Assembly: GCA_000719105.1 (NCBI GenBank)
Contig: JODX01000010.1
Span: forward strand, 124,001 to 188,000
From: Streptomyces sclerotialus
GTDB taxonomy: Bacteria > Actinomycetota > Actinomycetes > Streptomycetales > Streptomycetaceae
Direction of reading: 5' to 3'
Length of the DNA: 64,000 nucleotides
Under the pieces are notes generated by a model, which was not told the DNA's origin, did no database searches, and saw only the letters and a program-made list of their open reading frames with translations. The first letter of the stretch is position 1; each line of letters starts with the position of its first letter. Positions 30,874 to 40,141 of this stretch are shown here, piece by piece. Position numbers and translations under genes: made by a program.

Positions 30874-31863
30874 ATGATCGCGGACGACGCACCGGGAGAC
30901 GACCGCGCCACCCCGGCAACCGGCCACCACGGCCACCGGGGCGTGTGCTGTGCGCCCGCGCGCGAGGAGGCCGCTCCCGTCCTCCGGCTCGGCGCCCCGG
31001 GCCCGCGCGCGAGCGGCCGGAGCGCCCGCGACACGGCCGCCCTGACCCTGCCCGGCGGCACGTTCCGCATGGGGGACGCCTTCGGCGAGGGCTACCCCGA
31101 CGACGCCGAGGGACCCGTCCGCACCGTCACCGTCGAGCCGTTCCGCATCGACGCGACCGCCGTCACCAACGCGCGGTTCGCCGCGTTCGTGCGCGCCACG
31201 GGGTACCGCACGGAGGCGGAGCAGTACGGCACCTCGTTCGTGTTCCACCTGATGCTGCACCCCCGCGCGCGGGACTCCGTTCTCGGCGCCGTGGCCGGTG
31301 CGCCCTGGTGGCTGGGCGTCGAGGGTGCCTGCTGGAGCGCGCCCGAAGGACCCGGCTCGGACCTCGAGGGGCGCGCGGACCACCCCGTGGTGCACGTGTC
31401 GTACCACGACGCGCTCGCGTACTGCGCCTGGGCCGGTGCCCGGCTGCCCACCGAGGCGGAGTGGGAGTACGCGGCCCGCGGGGGACTCGAGGCCCGCCGC
31501 TACCCCTGGGGCGACGACTTCGACGCGGACCGCATGAACACCTGGCAGGGCGACTTCCCGCGCGTGAGCACCCGGCCCGGTGGCGCCACCGGCACCGTCC
31601 CCGTGGACGCCTACGGGCCCAACGGGTTCGGGCTGTACAACACCTCGGGCAACGTGTGGGAGTGGTGCGCCGACCGCTTCGCCCCGGCCGGTGCGGAACG
31701 GGTCATCCGCGGCGGCTCGTTCCTGTGTCACGCCTCGTACTGCAATCGCTACCGGGTCGCCGCGCGGTCGCGGAACACGCCCGACTCCTCGACGGGCCAC
31801 GGCGGCTTCCGCTGTGCCTGGGACGTGACCGCACGTGACGGGGCCATGACCTCGTACGGGTAG
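30874..31863 (+). CDS. Formylglycine-generating enzyme (SUMF1) family protein
   Basis: A 329-residue protein of the FGE-sulfatase family. The fold starts near residue 55 (LTLPGGTFRMGDAFGEGYPDD). The catalytic pair is complete: Cys285 and Cys290 in GGSFLCHASYCNRYRVA, with the spacing seen in copper-dependent FGEs, followed by ARSRNTPDSST and GFRCA. Active FGE oxidises a cysteine in sulfatases to formylglycine. No sulfatase gene is in the window. The first 50 residues are Ala/Pro/Arg-rich and contain a CC pair. ATG 30874 has GGGAAGGG upstream. It is placed between pimA and a small membrane-protein gene; no partner is evident. Confidence 0.88.
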   Translation: MIADDAPGDDRATPATGHHGHRGVCCAPAREEAAPVLRLGAPGPRASGRSARDTAALTLPGGTFRMGDAFGEGYPDDAEGPVRTVTVEPFRIDATAVTNARFAAFVRATGYRTEAEQYGTSFVFHLMLHPRARDSVLGAVAGAPWWLGVEGACWSAPEGPGSDLEGRADHPVVHVSYHDALAYCAWAGARLPTEAEWEYAARGGLEARRYPWGDDFDADRMNTWQGDFPRVSTRPGGATGTVPVDAYGPNGFGLYNTSGNVWEWCADRFAPAGAERVIRGGSFLCHASYCNRYRVAARSRNTPDSSTGHGGFRCAWDVTARDGAMTSYG

Positions 31864-31866
31864 CCT
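31861..31866 (+). promoter_or_regulatory. -10 box (TAGCCT) placed for a leaderless transcript
   Basis: TAGCCT begins in the stop codon of the FGE-like gene and ends 8 bases before GTG 31875. No Shine-Dalgarno sequence is seen. Confidence 0.45.
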
Positions 31867-31874
31867 TGCCGCCC

Positions 31875-32420
31875 GTGAGCGCAACCCTCATCTGGATCCT
31901 CGTCGCCCTGGTCGCGATCGGCCTCTACCTGAGCTGGACCGCGGGCCGCCTCGACCGGCTGCACGCCCGGATCGACGCCGCCCGGGCCGCCCTGGACGCA
32001 CAACTGCTGCGCCGCGCGTCGGTCGCCCAGGAACTGGCCACCTCCGGGGTGCTCGACCCCGCCGCCTCGATCGTGCTGTACGAGGCGGCCCACGCGGCCC
32101 GGCAGGCCGAGGAGGAGCAGCGGGAGGTCGCCGAGAGCGAACTGACCCAGGCGCTGCGGGCCGTCTTCGCGGAACCGGCGCAGGTCGAGGCGGTGCGGGA
32201 GGCGCCGGGCGGCGAGGAGGCGGCCAAGGAGCTGACCCGGGCCGTGCGCCGGGTGCCCATGGCGCGCCGCTTCCACAACGACGCCGTACGGGCCGCCCGC
32301 GCGCTGCGCCGCCACCGCAAGGTCCGCTGGTTCCGCCTCGCGGGCCACGCGCCCTTCCCGATGGCCTTCGAGATGGACGACGAGCCGCCGATGGCGCTGG
32401 TGGACCGCGCGGGCGTGTGA
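31875..32420 (+). CDS. Membrane-anchored coiled-coil protein, unknown function
   Basis: A 181-residue protein. One amino-terminal transmembrane helix ([20 protein letters not shown]) is followed by about 120 residues of Ala/Glu/Arg-rich helix ([38 protein letters not shown]) likely to be a coiled coil on the cytoplasmic side, similar in layout to LemA-like proteins. The end ([21 protein letters not shown]) is not helical and is probably the conserved tail. GTG 31875 is chosen for a leaderless mRNA; TTG 31866 is the alternative. It precedes pdxS. Confidence 0.75.
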   Translation: MSATLIWILVALVAIGLYLSWTAGRLDRLHARIDAARAALDAQLLRRASVAQELATSGVLDPAASIVLYEAAHAARQAEEEQREVAESELTQALRAVFAEPAQVEAVREAPGGEEAAKELTRAVRRVPMARRFHNDAVRAARALRRHRKVRWFRLAGHAPFPMAFEMDDEPPMALVDRAGV

Positions 32421-32437
32421 TCCGGACCGCACCGGCC

Positions 32438-32500
32438 ATCCGGTCGGGTCGGATGCGGTCGGATCCGGTCTGGTTCTGTCCGATCACGCCCGGTCCGCCC
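32438..32500 (+). repeat. Degenerate 10-11 bp repeats (CGGTCGGATC-like)
   Basis: Four or five units of CGGTCGGATC-type sequence with 10-11 base spacing lie in the gap before pdxS. Spacing of one helical turn could reflect a protein-binding array, but the copies are loose. Confidence 0.4.
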
Positions 32501-32622
32501 GCGCCCTCCCCGGCACCCGAAAACGAGCCACCGCCTCCCCATTGGCACTTGTCGTGGCCTGCTCGCCTCACGTTTGCTCGGTGACTGCAGCAACTCCCTC
32601 TCACCAAGTGAGGTCGACACCC

Positions 32623-33537
32623 GTGTCCAGCACGCTTCCTAACCCCGCCCAGTCCCCCGAGACCGGCACCGCGCGCGTGAAGCGCGGCATGGCCGAGCAG
32701 CTCAAGGGCGGTGTGATCATGGACGTCGTCACCCCGGAGCAGGCGAAGATCGCCGAGGACGCGGGCGCCGTCGCGGTCATGGCCCTGGAGCGGGTCCCGG
32801 CGGACATCCGCAAGGACGGCGGCGTGGCCCGTATGTCGGACCCCGACATGATCGAGGGCATCATCGAGGCGGTCTCCATCCCCGTGATGGCCAAGTCCCG
32901 CATCGGTCACTTCGTCGAGGCCCAGGTCCTGCAGTCCCTCGGCGTCGACTACATCGACGAGTCCGAGGTCCTCACCCCGGCCGACGAGGTCAACCACTCC
33001 GACAAGTGGGCCTTCACCACGCCGTTCGTCTGCGGCGCCACCAACCTGGGCGAGGCCCTGCGCCGCATCGCCGAGGGCGCGGCCATGATCCGCTCCAAGG
33101 GCGAGGCCGGCACCGGCAACGTCGTCGAGGCGGTCCGCCACCTGCGCCAGATCAAGAACGAGATCGCGAAGCTCCGCGGCTTCGACAACCACGAGCTGTA
33201 CGCCGCCGCCAAGGAGCTGCGCGCCCCGTACGAGCTGGTCAAGGAGGTCGCCGAGCTCGGCAAGCTGCCGGTCGTGTTGTTCTCCGCCGGCGGTGTGGCC
33301 ACCCCGGCCGACGCGGCCCTGATGCGCCAGCTCGGCGCCGAGGGCGTCTTCGTCGGCTCCGGCATCTTCAAGTCCGGCGACCCGGCCAAGCGCGCCGCGG
33401 CCATCGTCAAGGCCACCACCTTCTACGACGACCCGAAGATCATCGCGGACGCGTCCCGCAACCTCGGCGAGGCCATGGTCGGCATCAACTGCGACACCCT
33501 CCCCGAGACCGAGCGCTACGCCAACCGCGGCTGGTAG
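32623..33537 (+). CDS. pdxS: Pyridoxal 5'-phosphate synthase, synthase subunit
   Basis: A 304-residue TIM-barrel protein of the PdxS/SNZ family. Hallmarks: [69 protein letters not shown], and [26 protein letters not shown]. It builds pyridoxal phosphate from ribose 5-phosphate, glyceraldehyde 3-phosphate and ammonia supplied by PdxT. GTG 32623 with GAGG upstream; the frame continues to 32542 but that part lacks a start signal. pdxT follows after 33 bases. Confidence 0.97.
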   Translation: MSSTLPNPAQSPETGTARVKRGMAEQLKGGVIMDVVTPEQAKIAEDAGAVAVMALERVPADIRKDGGVARMSDPDMIEGIIEAVSIPVMAKSRIGHFVEAQVLQSLGVDYIDESEVLTPADEVNHSDKWAFTTPFVCGATNLGEALRRIAEGAAMIRSKGEAGTGNVVEAVRHLRQIKNEIAKLRGFDNHELYAAAKELRAPYELVKEVAELGKLPVVLFSAGGVATPADAALMRQLGAEGVFVGSGIFKSGDPAKRAAAIVKATTFYDDPKIIADASRNLGEAMVGINCDTLPETERYANRGW

Positions 33538-33570
33538 GGCACCAGCGGCGACCGGAGGCACCGGAAACAC

Positions 33571-34176
33571 ATGAACACCCCCGTCATAGGCGTCCTGGCC
33601 CTCCAGGGCGACGTACGGGAGCACCTCATCGCCCTGGCCGCGGCCGACGCCGTGGCCAGGCCGGTGCGGCGCCCCGAAGAACTCGCCGAGGTCGACGGCC
33701 TCGTCCTCCCCGGCGGCGAGTCCACCACCATCTCCAAGCTGGCCGTCCTCTTCGGCGTCATGGAGCCCCTCCGCGCGCGCGTGCGGGGCGGGATGCCGGT
33801 CTACGGCACCTGCGCGGGCATGATCCTGCTCGCCGACAAGATCCTCGACCCGCGCTCCGGCCAGGAGACCGTCGGCGGCATCGACATGATCGTGCGCCGC
33901 AACGCCTTCGGCCGGCAGAACGAGTCCTTCGAGGCGGCGGTCGACGTCCGCGGAGTCGAGGGCGATCCTGTGGAGGGCGTCTTCATCCGCGCCCCCTGGG
34001 TCGAGTCCGTCGGCGCCGCGGCCGAGGTGCTCGCCGAGCACGACGGCCACATCGTCGCGGTCCGCCAGGGCAACGCGCTCGCCACGTCGTTCCACCCGGA
34101 GCTGACGGGCGACCACCGGATGCACGCGCTGTTCGTGGAGATGGTGCGCGCGAACCGGACACCGGAGTCCTTGTAG
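33571..34176 (+). CDS. pdxT: Pyridoxal 5'-phosphate synthase, glutaminase subunit
   Basis: A 201-residue class I glutamine amidotransferase. The triad is visible: Cys81 in YGTCAGMIL, and His175 and Glu177 in [22 protein letters not shown] near residue 47 forms the oxyanion region. It releases ammonia from glutamine and passes it to PdxS in the dodecamer complex. It is in one operon with pdxS. Confidence 0.97.
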   Translation: MNTPVIGVLALQGDVREHLIALAAADAVARPVRRPEELAEVDGLVLPGGESTTISKLAVLFGVMEPLRARVRGGMPVYGTCAGMILLADKILDPRSGQETVGGIDMIVRRNAFGRQNESFEAAVDVRGVEGDPVEGVFIRAPWVESVGAAAEVLAEHDGHIVAVRQGNALATSFHPELTGDHRMHALFVEMVRANRTPESL

Positions 34177-34223
34177 GATTCCTGCGTCGTTGCAGAGATG
34201 GGTTACGCGAAGGAGACAGGCAG

Positions 34224-34976
34224 ATGTCCGGCCACTCTAAATGGGCCACGACGAAGCACAAGAAGGCCGTCATCGATGCCAAGCGCGGCAAGCTCTTCGC
34301 GAAGCTGATCAAGAACATCGAGGTCGCGGCGCGGATGGGCGGCGTCGACCTCGAGGGCAACCCGACGCTTTACGACGCCGTGCAGAAGGCGAAGAAGCAG
34401 TCGGTCCCGAACAAGAACATCGACTCGGCGATCAAGCGCGGCGGCGGCCTGGAGGCCGGCGGCGCCGACTACGAGACGATCATGTACGAGGGCTACGGCC
34501 CCAACGGTGTCGCGGTGCTCATCGAGTGCCTCACCGACAACCGCAACCGCGCCGCCTCCGAGGTCCGCGTCGCGATGACCCGCAACGGCGGCTCCATGGC
34601 CGACCCGGGCTCCGTGTCGTACCTGTTCAACCGCAAGGGCGTCGTGATCGTCCCCAAGGGCGAGCTGACCGAGGACGACGTCCTGGGCGCCGTGCTCGAC
34701 GCGGGCGCCGAGGAGGTCAACGACCTCGGTGAGTCCTTCGAGGTGCTCAGCGAGGCCACCGACCTGGTCGCGGTCCGTACCGCCCTCCAGGAGGCCGGAA
34801 TCGACTACGACTCCGCCGACGCCAACTTCGTCCCGACCATGCAGATCGAGCTGGACGAGGAGGGCGCCAAGAAGATCTTCAAGCTGATCGACGCCCTGGA
34901 GGACAGCGACGACGTGCAGAACGTCTTCGCCAACTTCGACGTCAGCGACGAGGTCATGGCGAAGGTCGACGCGTAA
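34224..34976 (+). CDS. yebC: YebC/PmpR-family DNA-binding/translation protein
   Basis: A 250-residue YebC-family protein of normal length. It opens with the invariant [28 protein letters not shown] and contains [22 protein letters not shown]. YebC has been described as a transcription regulator, including of ruvABC, and more recently as a translation factor for proline stretches. ATG 34224 has AAGGAGA upstream. TAGGAT at 34174-34179 may be a promoter box. It stands directly before the ruv operon, separated by a strong terminator. Confidence 0.95.
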   Translation: MSGHSKWATTKHKKAVIDAKRGKLFAKLIKNIEVAARMGGVDLEGNPTLYDAVQKAKKQSVPNKNIDSAIKRGGGLEAGGADYETIMYEGYGPNGVAVLIECLTDNRNRAASEVRVAMTRNGGSMADPGSVSYLFNRKGVVIVPKGELTEDDVLGAVLDAGAEEVNDLGESFEVLSEATDLVAVRTALQEAGIDYDSADANFVPTMQIELDEEGAKKIFKLIDALEDSDDVQNVFANFDVSDEVMAKVDA

Positions 34977-35023
34977 CGCGCATCGCGAGGCACGCGCACC
35001 GCGGGACGCGAGCCGCGAGACGA

Positions 35024-35053
35024 ACGGGCCGACGGGAATCCCCGTCGGCCCGT
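35024..35053 (+). terminator. Terminator of yebC
   Basis: A perfect 13-bp stem (35024-35036 with 35041-35053) with a 4-base loop is followed by CGCTTTCTG. It separates yebC from ruvCAB, so the ruv genes need their own promoter (TAGCCT at 35084-35089 is a candidate -10). Confidence 0.85.
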
Positions 35054-35128
35054 CGCTTTCTGCTCGTTGTCGGTGGCACCCGATAGCCTGCAGAAACAGG
35101 CGATCGAACACACAGGGAGGGACGGCGG

Positions 35129-35713
35129 GTGCGCGTACTGGGGGTGGATCCGGGACTGACCCGGTGCGGTGTCGGCGTCGTCGAGGGCGTGGCCGGACGG
35201 CCGCTCACCATGCTTGGTGTCGGTGTCGTCCGGACGCCCGCGGACGCCGACCTCGGGCACCGTCTCGTCTCCCTCGAGCAGGGCATCGAGCGGTGGCTGG
35301 ACGAGCACAGACCCGAGTACGTCGCCGTGGAGCGGGTGTTCAGCCAGCACAACGTCCGTACGGTGATGGGCACGGCCCAGGCCAGCGCCGTCGCCATGCT
35401 GTGCGCGGCCCGCCGTGGGCTCCCGGTCGCCCTGCACACGCCCAGCGAGGTGAAGGCCGCCGTCACCGGCACCGGACGCGCGGACAAGGCGCAGGTCGGC
35501 GCCATGGTCACCCGGCTGCTGCGGCTCGACGCGCCCCCGAAGCCCGCCGACGCCGCCGACGCCCTGGCCCTCGCCATCTGCCACATCTGGCGCGCCCCCG
35601 CCCAGAACCGACTGGAGCAGGCCGTGGCCCTGCACGCATCCAGGGCTCCGCACACATCCAGGGCTCCGCACACAGCGCAGGCCCCGCACGCATCGAAAGG
35701 CCGGACGGCATGA
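35129..35713 (+). CDS. ruvC: RuvC Holliday-junction resolvase
   Basis: A 194-residue RuvC nuclease. Acidic catalytic residues are in place: Asp7 in VLGVDPG, Glu68 in YVAVERVF, and the DAADA cluster near residues 141-146. It cuts Holliday junctions held by RuvAB. GTG 35129 has GGGAGGG upstream. The carboxy-terminal 24 residues (from about 168) are made of a short repeat ([14 protein letters not shown]), coded by an 18-bp tandem DNA repeat; this tail is outside the nuclease fold. The stop overlaps the ruvA start (ATGA). Confidence 0.96.
   Translation: MRVLGVDPGLTRCGVGVVEGVAGRPLTMLGVGVVRTPADADLGHRLVSLEQGIERWLDEHRPEYVAVERVFSQHNVRTVMGTAQASAVAMLCAARRGLPVALHTPSEVKAAVTGTGRADKAQVGAMVTRLLRLDAPPKPADAADALALAICHIWRAPAQNRLEQAVALHASRAPHTSRAPHTAQAPHASKGRTA
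35632..35695 (+). repeat. 18-bp tandem repeat coding the RuvC tail
   Basis: Units of CACACATCCAGGGCTCCG type follow one another about three and a half times, with decay at both ends. They keep the frame and encode the HT/AS-R-AP repeat at the end of RuvC. Confidence 0.7.
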
Positions 35714-36315
35714 TCGCCTTCGTCAGCGGCACGGTCGCCGCACTCGCTCCCGACGCCGCGGTGATCGAGGTCGGGGGCGTCGGCATGGCCGTCCAGTGCA
35801 CGCCGAACACCCTGTCCACGCTCCGCGCCGGACAGCCCGCCAAGCTCGCCACCTCCCTCGTCGTACGCGAGGACTCACTCACCCTGTACGGCTTCGCGGA
35901 CGACGACGAGCGTCAGGTCTTCGAGCTGCTCCAGACCGCCAGCGGGGTCGGCCCGCGCCTCGCCCAGGCCATGCTCGCCGTGCACACCCCGGACGCCCTG
36001 CGCCGCGCGGTCGCGACCGGCGACGAGAAGGCCCTCACCGCCGTCCCCGGCATCGGCAAGAAGGGCGCCCAGAAGCTGCTGCTGGAGCTGAAGGACCGGC
36101 TCGGGGAACCGGTCGGCGCCCCGGCCGTCGGCAGCCCGGTCACCGCCGGCTGGCGCGACCAGCTGCACGCCGCCCTCATCGGTCTCGGGTACGCCACCCG
36201 GGAGGCCGACGAAGCCGTGGCGGCGGTGGCCCCGCAGGCGGAGGCCGCCGGGGGCACGCCCCAGGTGGGCCAGTTGCTGAAGGCCGCGCTGCAGACGCTC
36301 AACAGAGCACGCTGA
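35710..36315 (+). CDS. ruvA: RuvA Holliday-junction DNA-binding subunit
   Basis: A 201-residue protein with domain I OB-fold ([30 protein letters not shown]), domain II helix-hairpin-helix pairs ([17 protein letters not shown] and [20 protein letters not shown]), an acidic/flexible linker and domain III ([15 protein letters not shown]) that contacts RuvB. ATG 35710 overlaps the ruvC stop. It forms tetramers that load RuvB on junction DNA. Confidence 0.97.
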   Translation: MIAFVSGTVAALAPDAAVIEVGGVGMAVQCTPNTLSTLRAGQPAKLATSLVVREDSLTLYGFADDDERQVFELLQTASGVGPRLAQAMLAVHTPDALRRAVATGDEKALTAVPGIGKKGAQKLLLELKDRLGEPVGAPAVGSPVTAGWRDQLHAALIGLGYATREADEAVAAVAPQAEAAGGTPQVGQLLKAALQTLNRAR

Positions 36316-36445
36316 CCGGACAGCACCCCCGGGAACGGCCTGAAACAGCCCCTCGCAAGGCTTGGAACGCCCGCTGCCTCCCCACCGCACCACCCGCCCG
36401 ACCCGCACCGCCCACCCGACCGCGACCACCCACGAGGCACACGCA

Positions 36446-37540
36446 ATGAACTGGGACGACACGACCGACGAGACCGCCGGTGAGCGGCTCGTGGGGCCCG
36501 CCGCGGAGCGGCTGGTGGACTCTGTCGCCGACCGTGAGGACCAGGCGGTCGAGGCCGCCCTGCGCCCCAAGGACCTGGACGAGTTCATCGGCCAGGAGAA
36601 GGTCCGCGAGCAGCTCGACCTCGTGCTGCGGGCGGCACGCGCGCGTGGGGCGACCGCCGACCACGTCCTGCTCTCCGGGGCCCCCGGCCTCGGCAAGACC
36701 ACCCTCTCGATGATCATCGCGGCGGAGATGGGCGCCCCCATCCGCATCACCAGCGGCCCCGCCATCCAGCACGCCGGCGACCTCGCCGCGATCCTGTCCT
36801 CCCTCCAGGAGGGCGAGGTCCTCTTCCTCGACGAGATCCACCGCATGTCGCGGCCCGCCGAGGAGATGCTGTACATGGCCATGGAGGACTTCCGCGTCGA
36901 CGTCATCGTCGGCAAGGGGCCCGGGGCCACCGCCATCCCCCTGGAGCTGCCGCCGTTCACGCTGGTCGGCGCCACCACGCGCGCGGGTCTCCTGCCGCCC
37001 CCGCTGCGCGACCGCTTCGGCTTCACCGCGCACATGGAGTTCTACGAGCCCGCCGAGCTCGAGCGCGTCGTCCACCGCTCCGCGCACCTGCTGGAGGTGG
37101 AGATCGGGGCCGAGGGTGCCGCCGAGATCGCCGGCCGCTCCCGCGGCACGCCCCGTATCGCCAACCGGCTGCTGCGCCGCGTACGGGACTACGCGCAGGT
37201 CAAGGCCGACGGAGTGATCACCAAGGACATCGCCGCGGCCGCCCTCGCCGTGTACGAGGTCGACTCCCGCGGTCTCGACCGCCTCGACCGCGCGGTCCTG
37301 ACGGCGCTGCTGAAGCTGTTCGGCGGCGGACCCGTCGGCCTGTCCACCCTCGCCGTCGCGGTGGGGGAGGAGCGCGAGACCGTCGAGGAGGTCGCCGAGC
37401 CCTTCCTCGTCCGCGAGGGCCTCCTCGCGCGCACCCCCCGCGGCCGCGTCGCGACGCCCGCCGCATGGGCTCATCTCGGCCTCACTCCACCCGGCCAGAA
37501 CCCCGCGGGAAACGGACAACAGGACCTGTTCGGGGCGTGA
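36446..37540 (+). CDS. ruvB: RuvB branch-migration ATPase
   Basis: A 364-residue AAA+ ATPase. Walker A is GAPGLGKT (78-85), Walker B is LFLDEIH, sensor 1 is GATTRAG, and the arginine finger and winged-helix domain follow to the end. It drives branch migration with RuvA. ATG 36446 is chosen because the upstream in-frame stretch is Thr/Pro/Arg-rich with no start signal; the 130-base gap after ruvA has no terminator, so ruvCAB is one operon. Confidence 0.97.
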   Translation: MNWDDTTDETAGERLVGPAAERLVDSVADREDQAVEAALRPKDLDEFIGQEKVREQLDLVLRAARARGATADHVLLSGAPGLGKTTLSMIIAAEMGAPIRITSGPAIQHAGDLAAILSSLQEGEVLFLDEIHRMSRPAEEMLYMAMEDFRVDVIVGKGPGATAIPLELPPFTLVGATTRAGLLPPPLRDRFGFTAHMEFYEPAELERVVHRSAHLLEVEIGAEGAAEIAGRSRGTPRIANRLLRRVRDYAQVKADGVITKDIAAAALAVYEVDSRGLDRLDRAVLTALLKLFGGGPVGLSTLAVAVGEERETVEEVAEPFLVREGLLARTPRGRVATPAAWAHLGLTPPGQNPAGNGQQDLFGA

Positions 37541-37586
37541 CGGCGCGGGACTCGCCCGGTCCGGAACCCCAGTGCCATGCTGTGCG

Positions 37587-37616
37587 TTGTTCCCTCAGTG
37601 CGGACTCGCTTAGACT
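37587..37616 (+). promoter_or_regulatory. Promoter candidate of the yajC-secDF operon
   Basis: TTGTTC (37587-37592) and TAGACT (37611-37616) are separated by 18 bases. Transcription would start near 37623, about 80 bases before yajC. Confidence 0.5.
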
Positions 37617-37704
37617 CCGCCGATGCCGCCCTTGACGGCGGCACCCCACCACCCCCAACCATCAGGCCGCTCACATCGCGGTCGTGTGAAGGAAGTTCCG
37701 ACCC

Positions 37705-38190
37705 GTGAGTCTCGTGACCCTCCTCCCGTTCATCGTGCTCATCGGGGCCATGTTCCTGATGACCCGGTCTGCCAAGAAGAAGCAGCAGCAGGCCGTCGAC
37801 ATGCGGAATGCGATGCAGCCCGGTTCCGGCGTACGCACCATCGGGGGCATGTACGCGACGGTCAAGGAGGTCAGCGAGGACACGGTCCTTCTCGACGCCG
37901 GTCCCGGTGTCGAGCTGCTCTTCGCGAAGAACGCCATCGGGGCCGTCCTCAGCGACGACGAGTACAACCGCATCGTCCACGGCATCGAGCACGACCTGAA
38001 GACCGACGACACCGTGGTCCCGGACGACGCCTCCTCCCTCACCGGGACCGACGAGCCCGCCGACGACGCCGCCGACAAGCCCCTCGACCTCGCGAAGAAG
38101 GACGTGGCCGACGAGGACGCCGAGCAGGACGCCCCGAAGGCCGAGCAGGCGGAGCCGAAGAAGACCGACGGCGAGTCCGACGCGAAGTAG
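37705..38190 (+). CDS. yajC: YajC, preprotein translocase accessory subunit
   Basis: A 161-residue protein. It has one amino-terminal membrane helix (LLPFIVLIGAMFLMTRSAKKKQQQ) and the YajC domain MQPGSGVRTIGGMYATVKEV. Its last 60 residues are an acidic, Lys/Ala-rich disordered tail, longer than in most bacteria. It joins the SecDF complex that aids export. GTG 37705 is preceded by AAGGAAG. Followed by secD and secF. Confidence 0.94.
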   Translation: MSLVTLLPFIVLIGAMFLMTRSAKKKQQQAVDMRNAMQPGSGVRTIGGMYATVKEVSEDTVLLDAGPGVELLFAKNAIGAVLSDDEYNRIVHGIEHDLKTDDTVVPDDASSLTGTDEPADDAADKPLDLAKKDVADEDAEQDAPKAEQAEPKKTDGESDAK

Positions 38191-38331
38191 GCACACCCCG
38201 GGAGCGCGGCGCGACCCGCTCGCGTCCCGCGTCACCCGGGACGTGCCGTCCCCGCACGGAGTCCCGACACCATGGCACGGCCGCCCGTGCGCCCATCCGG
38301 CGCCGGGCGGCCCGAGAGGGAGTACGAGAAG

Positions 38332-40140
38332 GTGGCAGCACCGAAGAAGGGCCGGAGCGCGAGCGCCCAGAGCAGACCAGGCCGCGCACTGGCTTTTATT
38401 CTGATCGCCCTCGTGGCGCTCACCGGGGGAATGTTCGCCTCCGGACACACCACTCCGCGTCTCGGCATCGACCTCGCCGGCGGTACCAGCATCACGCTGA
38501 CGGCGGTCACCGAGCCCGGCCAGGCGAACGCGATCAACCCGACCAACATGGACACCGCGGTCGAGATCATGGAGCGCCGGGTCAACGGTCTGGGTGTCTC
38601 CGAGGCGGAGGTCCAGACCCAGGGCCGCGAGAACATCATCGTCAACGTTCCCAAGGGCACCGACTCCGAGCAGGCCCGGGAACAGGTCGGCACCACCGCC
38701 AAGCTCTACTTCCGCCCGGTGATCGCCACCGAGGTGTCCGGCGCCGCCGCGACGGCCAGCCCGAGCGCCACCCCCAGCGCCGGCGCCAGCTCCAGCGCCT
38801 CCCCGGGCGCGTCGGCCTCGGCCGGTGAGTCCGACGCCGACGAGAAGGCGAGCTCGTCCTCCTCCGGCTCCGCGACCCCGTCGGCCAGTGCCACCTCGCA
38901 GGGCCGCGCGGTCACCGAGGCACTCAAGGCCGACCCCACCCCGAGCGGCTCGGCCTCCGCGAGCGCCGACGCCTCCCCGTCCGCGAGCGCCTCCGCGTCC
39001 GAGAGCGCGGACACCGGCGCCGACGACGCCACCGCTGCCCTCCAGGCGGCGTACACCAAGCTCGACTGCACCAAGGACGCCCAGCGCGCCGACGCCGGCA
39101 AGGGCGCCAAGCCCACCGACTCCACTCTCGCCTGCGGCGAGAACGCGCAGGGCCAGTGGCAGAAGTACATCCTCGGCCCGGCCGAGGTGGACGGCACGGA
39201 CGTCGACAAGGCCGAGGCCCTCTTCGACACCCAGAGCGCCGCGGGCTGGAAGGTCACCATGGACTTCACGTCCGGCGGTGACAAGAAGTTCGCCGACATC
39301 ACCGGCAAGCTCGCGCAGAACCAGTCCCCGCAGAACCAGTTCGCGATCGTCCTCGACAACGAGGTCGTCTCCGACCCGTACGTCAACCAGGCGATCACCG
39401 GCGGCAACGCCGAGATCTCCGGCAGCTTCACCCAGGAGGAGGCCCAGGGCCTCGCCAACATGCTGTCGTACGGTGCGCTCCCGCTCACCTTCAAGGAGTC
39501 GAGCGTCACCACCGTCACCGCCGCGCTCGGCGGCGAGCAGCTGGAGGCCGGTCTGATCGCCGGTGCCATCGGCCTCGCCCTGGTCGTGATCTACCTGCTG
39601 GTCTACTACCGCGGTCTGTCGCTCATCGCCATCGCCTCGCTGCTCGTCTCCGCGGCCCTGACGTACACGATCATGTCGCTGCTCGGCCCGGCCATCGGCT
39701 TCGCGCTGAACCTGCCGGCCGTCTGCGGCGCCATCGTCGCCATCGGCATCACAGCGGACTCGTTCATCGTCTACTTCGAACGGGTCCGGGACGAGATCCG
39801 CGAGGGCCGCTCGCTGCGCCCCGCCGTCGAGCGGGCCTGGCCGCGCGCCCGGCGCACCATCCTGGTCTCCGACTTCGTGTCGTTCCTCGCCGCCGCGGTG
39901 CTCTTCGTCGTCACCGTCGGCAAGGTCCAGGGCTTCGCGTTCACACTGGGTCTGACCACCCTGCTCGACGTGGTCGTCGTCTTCCTGTTCACCAAGCCGC
40001 TGCTGACGCTGCTGGCCCGCAGGAAGTTCTTCGCGGGCGGCCACAAGTGGTCCGGCCTCGACCCGAAGGCACTCGGTGCCCGGCCGCCGCTGCGCCGCAC
40101 CCGCCGTCCCGCCGTCCCCGTCGACCCCAAGGAGGCGTGA
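38332..40140 (+). CDS. secD: SecD protein-export membrane protein
   Basis: A 602-residue SecD when started at GTG 38332 (GAGAGGGAG upstream); ATG 38272 would add 20 residues. One membrane helix at about 20-40 is followed by the D1 motif LGIDLAGGTSITL, the large extracellular P1 region, and five helices in the last third with the RND-type segments LGGEQLEAGLIAGAIGLALV and AIGITADSFIVYFERVRDE. The P1 region contains an insert of roughly 100 residues (about 136-232) almost entirely Ser, Ala, Thr and Pro with some Glu/Asp. SecD uses the proton gradient with SecF to pull exported proteins through. Confidence 0.95.
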   Translation: MAAPKKGRSASAQSRPGRALAFILIALVALTGGMFASGHTTPRLGIDLAGGTSITLTAVTEPGQANAINPTNMDTAVEIMERRVNGLGVSEAEVQTQGRENIIVNVPKGTDSEQAREQVGTTAKLYFRPVIATEVSGAAATASPSATPSAGASSSASPGASASAGESDADEKASSSSSGSATPSASATSQGRAVTEALKADPTPSGSASASADASPSASASASESADTGADDATAALQAAYTKLDCTKDAQRADAGKGAKPTDSTLACGENAQGQWQKYILGPAEVDGTDVDKAEALFDTQSAAGWKVTMDFTSGGDKKFADITGKLAQNQSPQNQFAIVLDNEVVSDPYVNQAITGGNAEISGSFTQEEAQGLANMLSYGALPLTFKESSVTTVTAALGGEQLEAGLIAGAIGLALVVIYLLVYYRGLSLIAIASLLVSAALTYTIMSLLGPAIGFALNLPAVCGAIVAIGITADSFIVYFERVRDEIREGRSLRPAVERAWPRARRTILVSDFVSFLAAAVLFVVTVGKVQGFAFTLGLTTLLDVVVVFLFTKPLLTLLARRKFFAGGHKWSGLDPKALGARPPLRRTRRPAVPVDPKEA

Positions 40141-40141
40141 G

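Noticed and set aside
38272..38331. Twenty extra residues at the start of SecD
   Set aside because: ATG 38272 lacks a ribosome-binding site, while GTG 38332 has one and gives the usual amino end.
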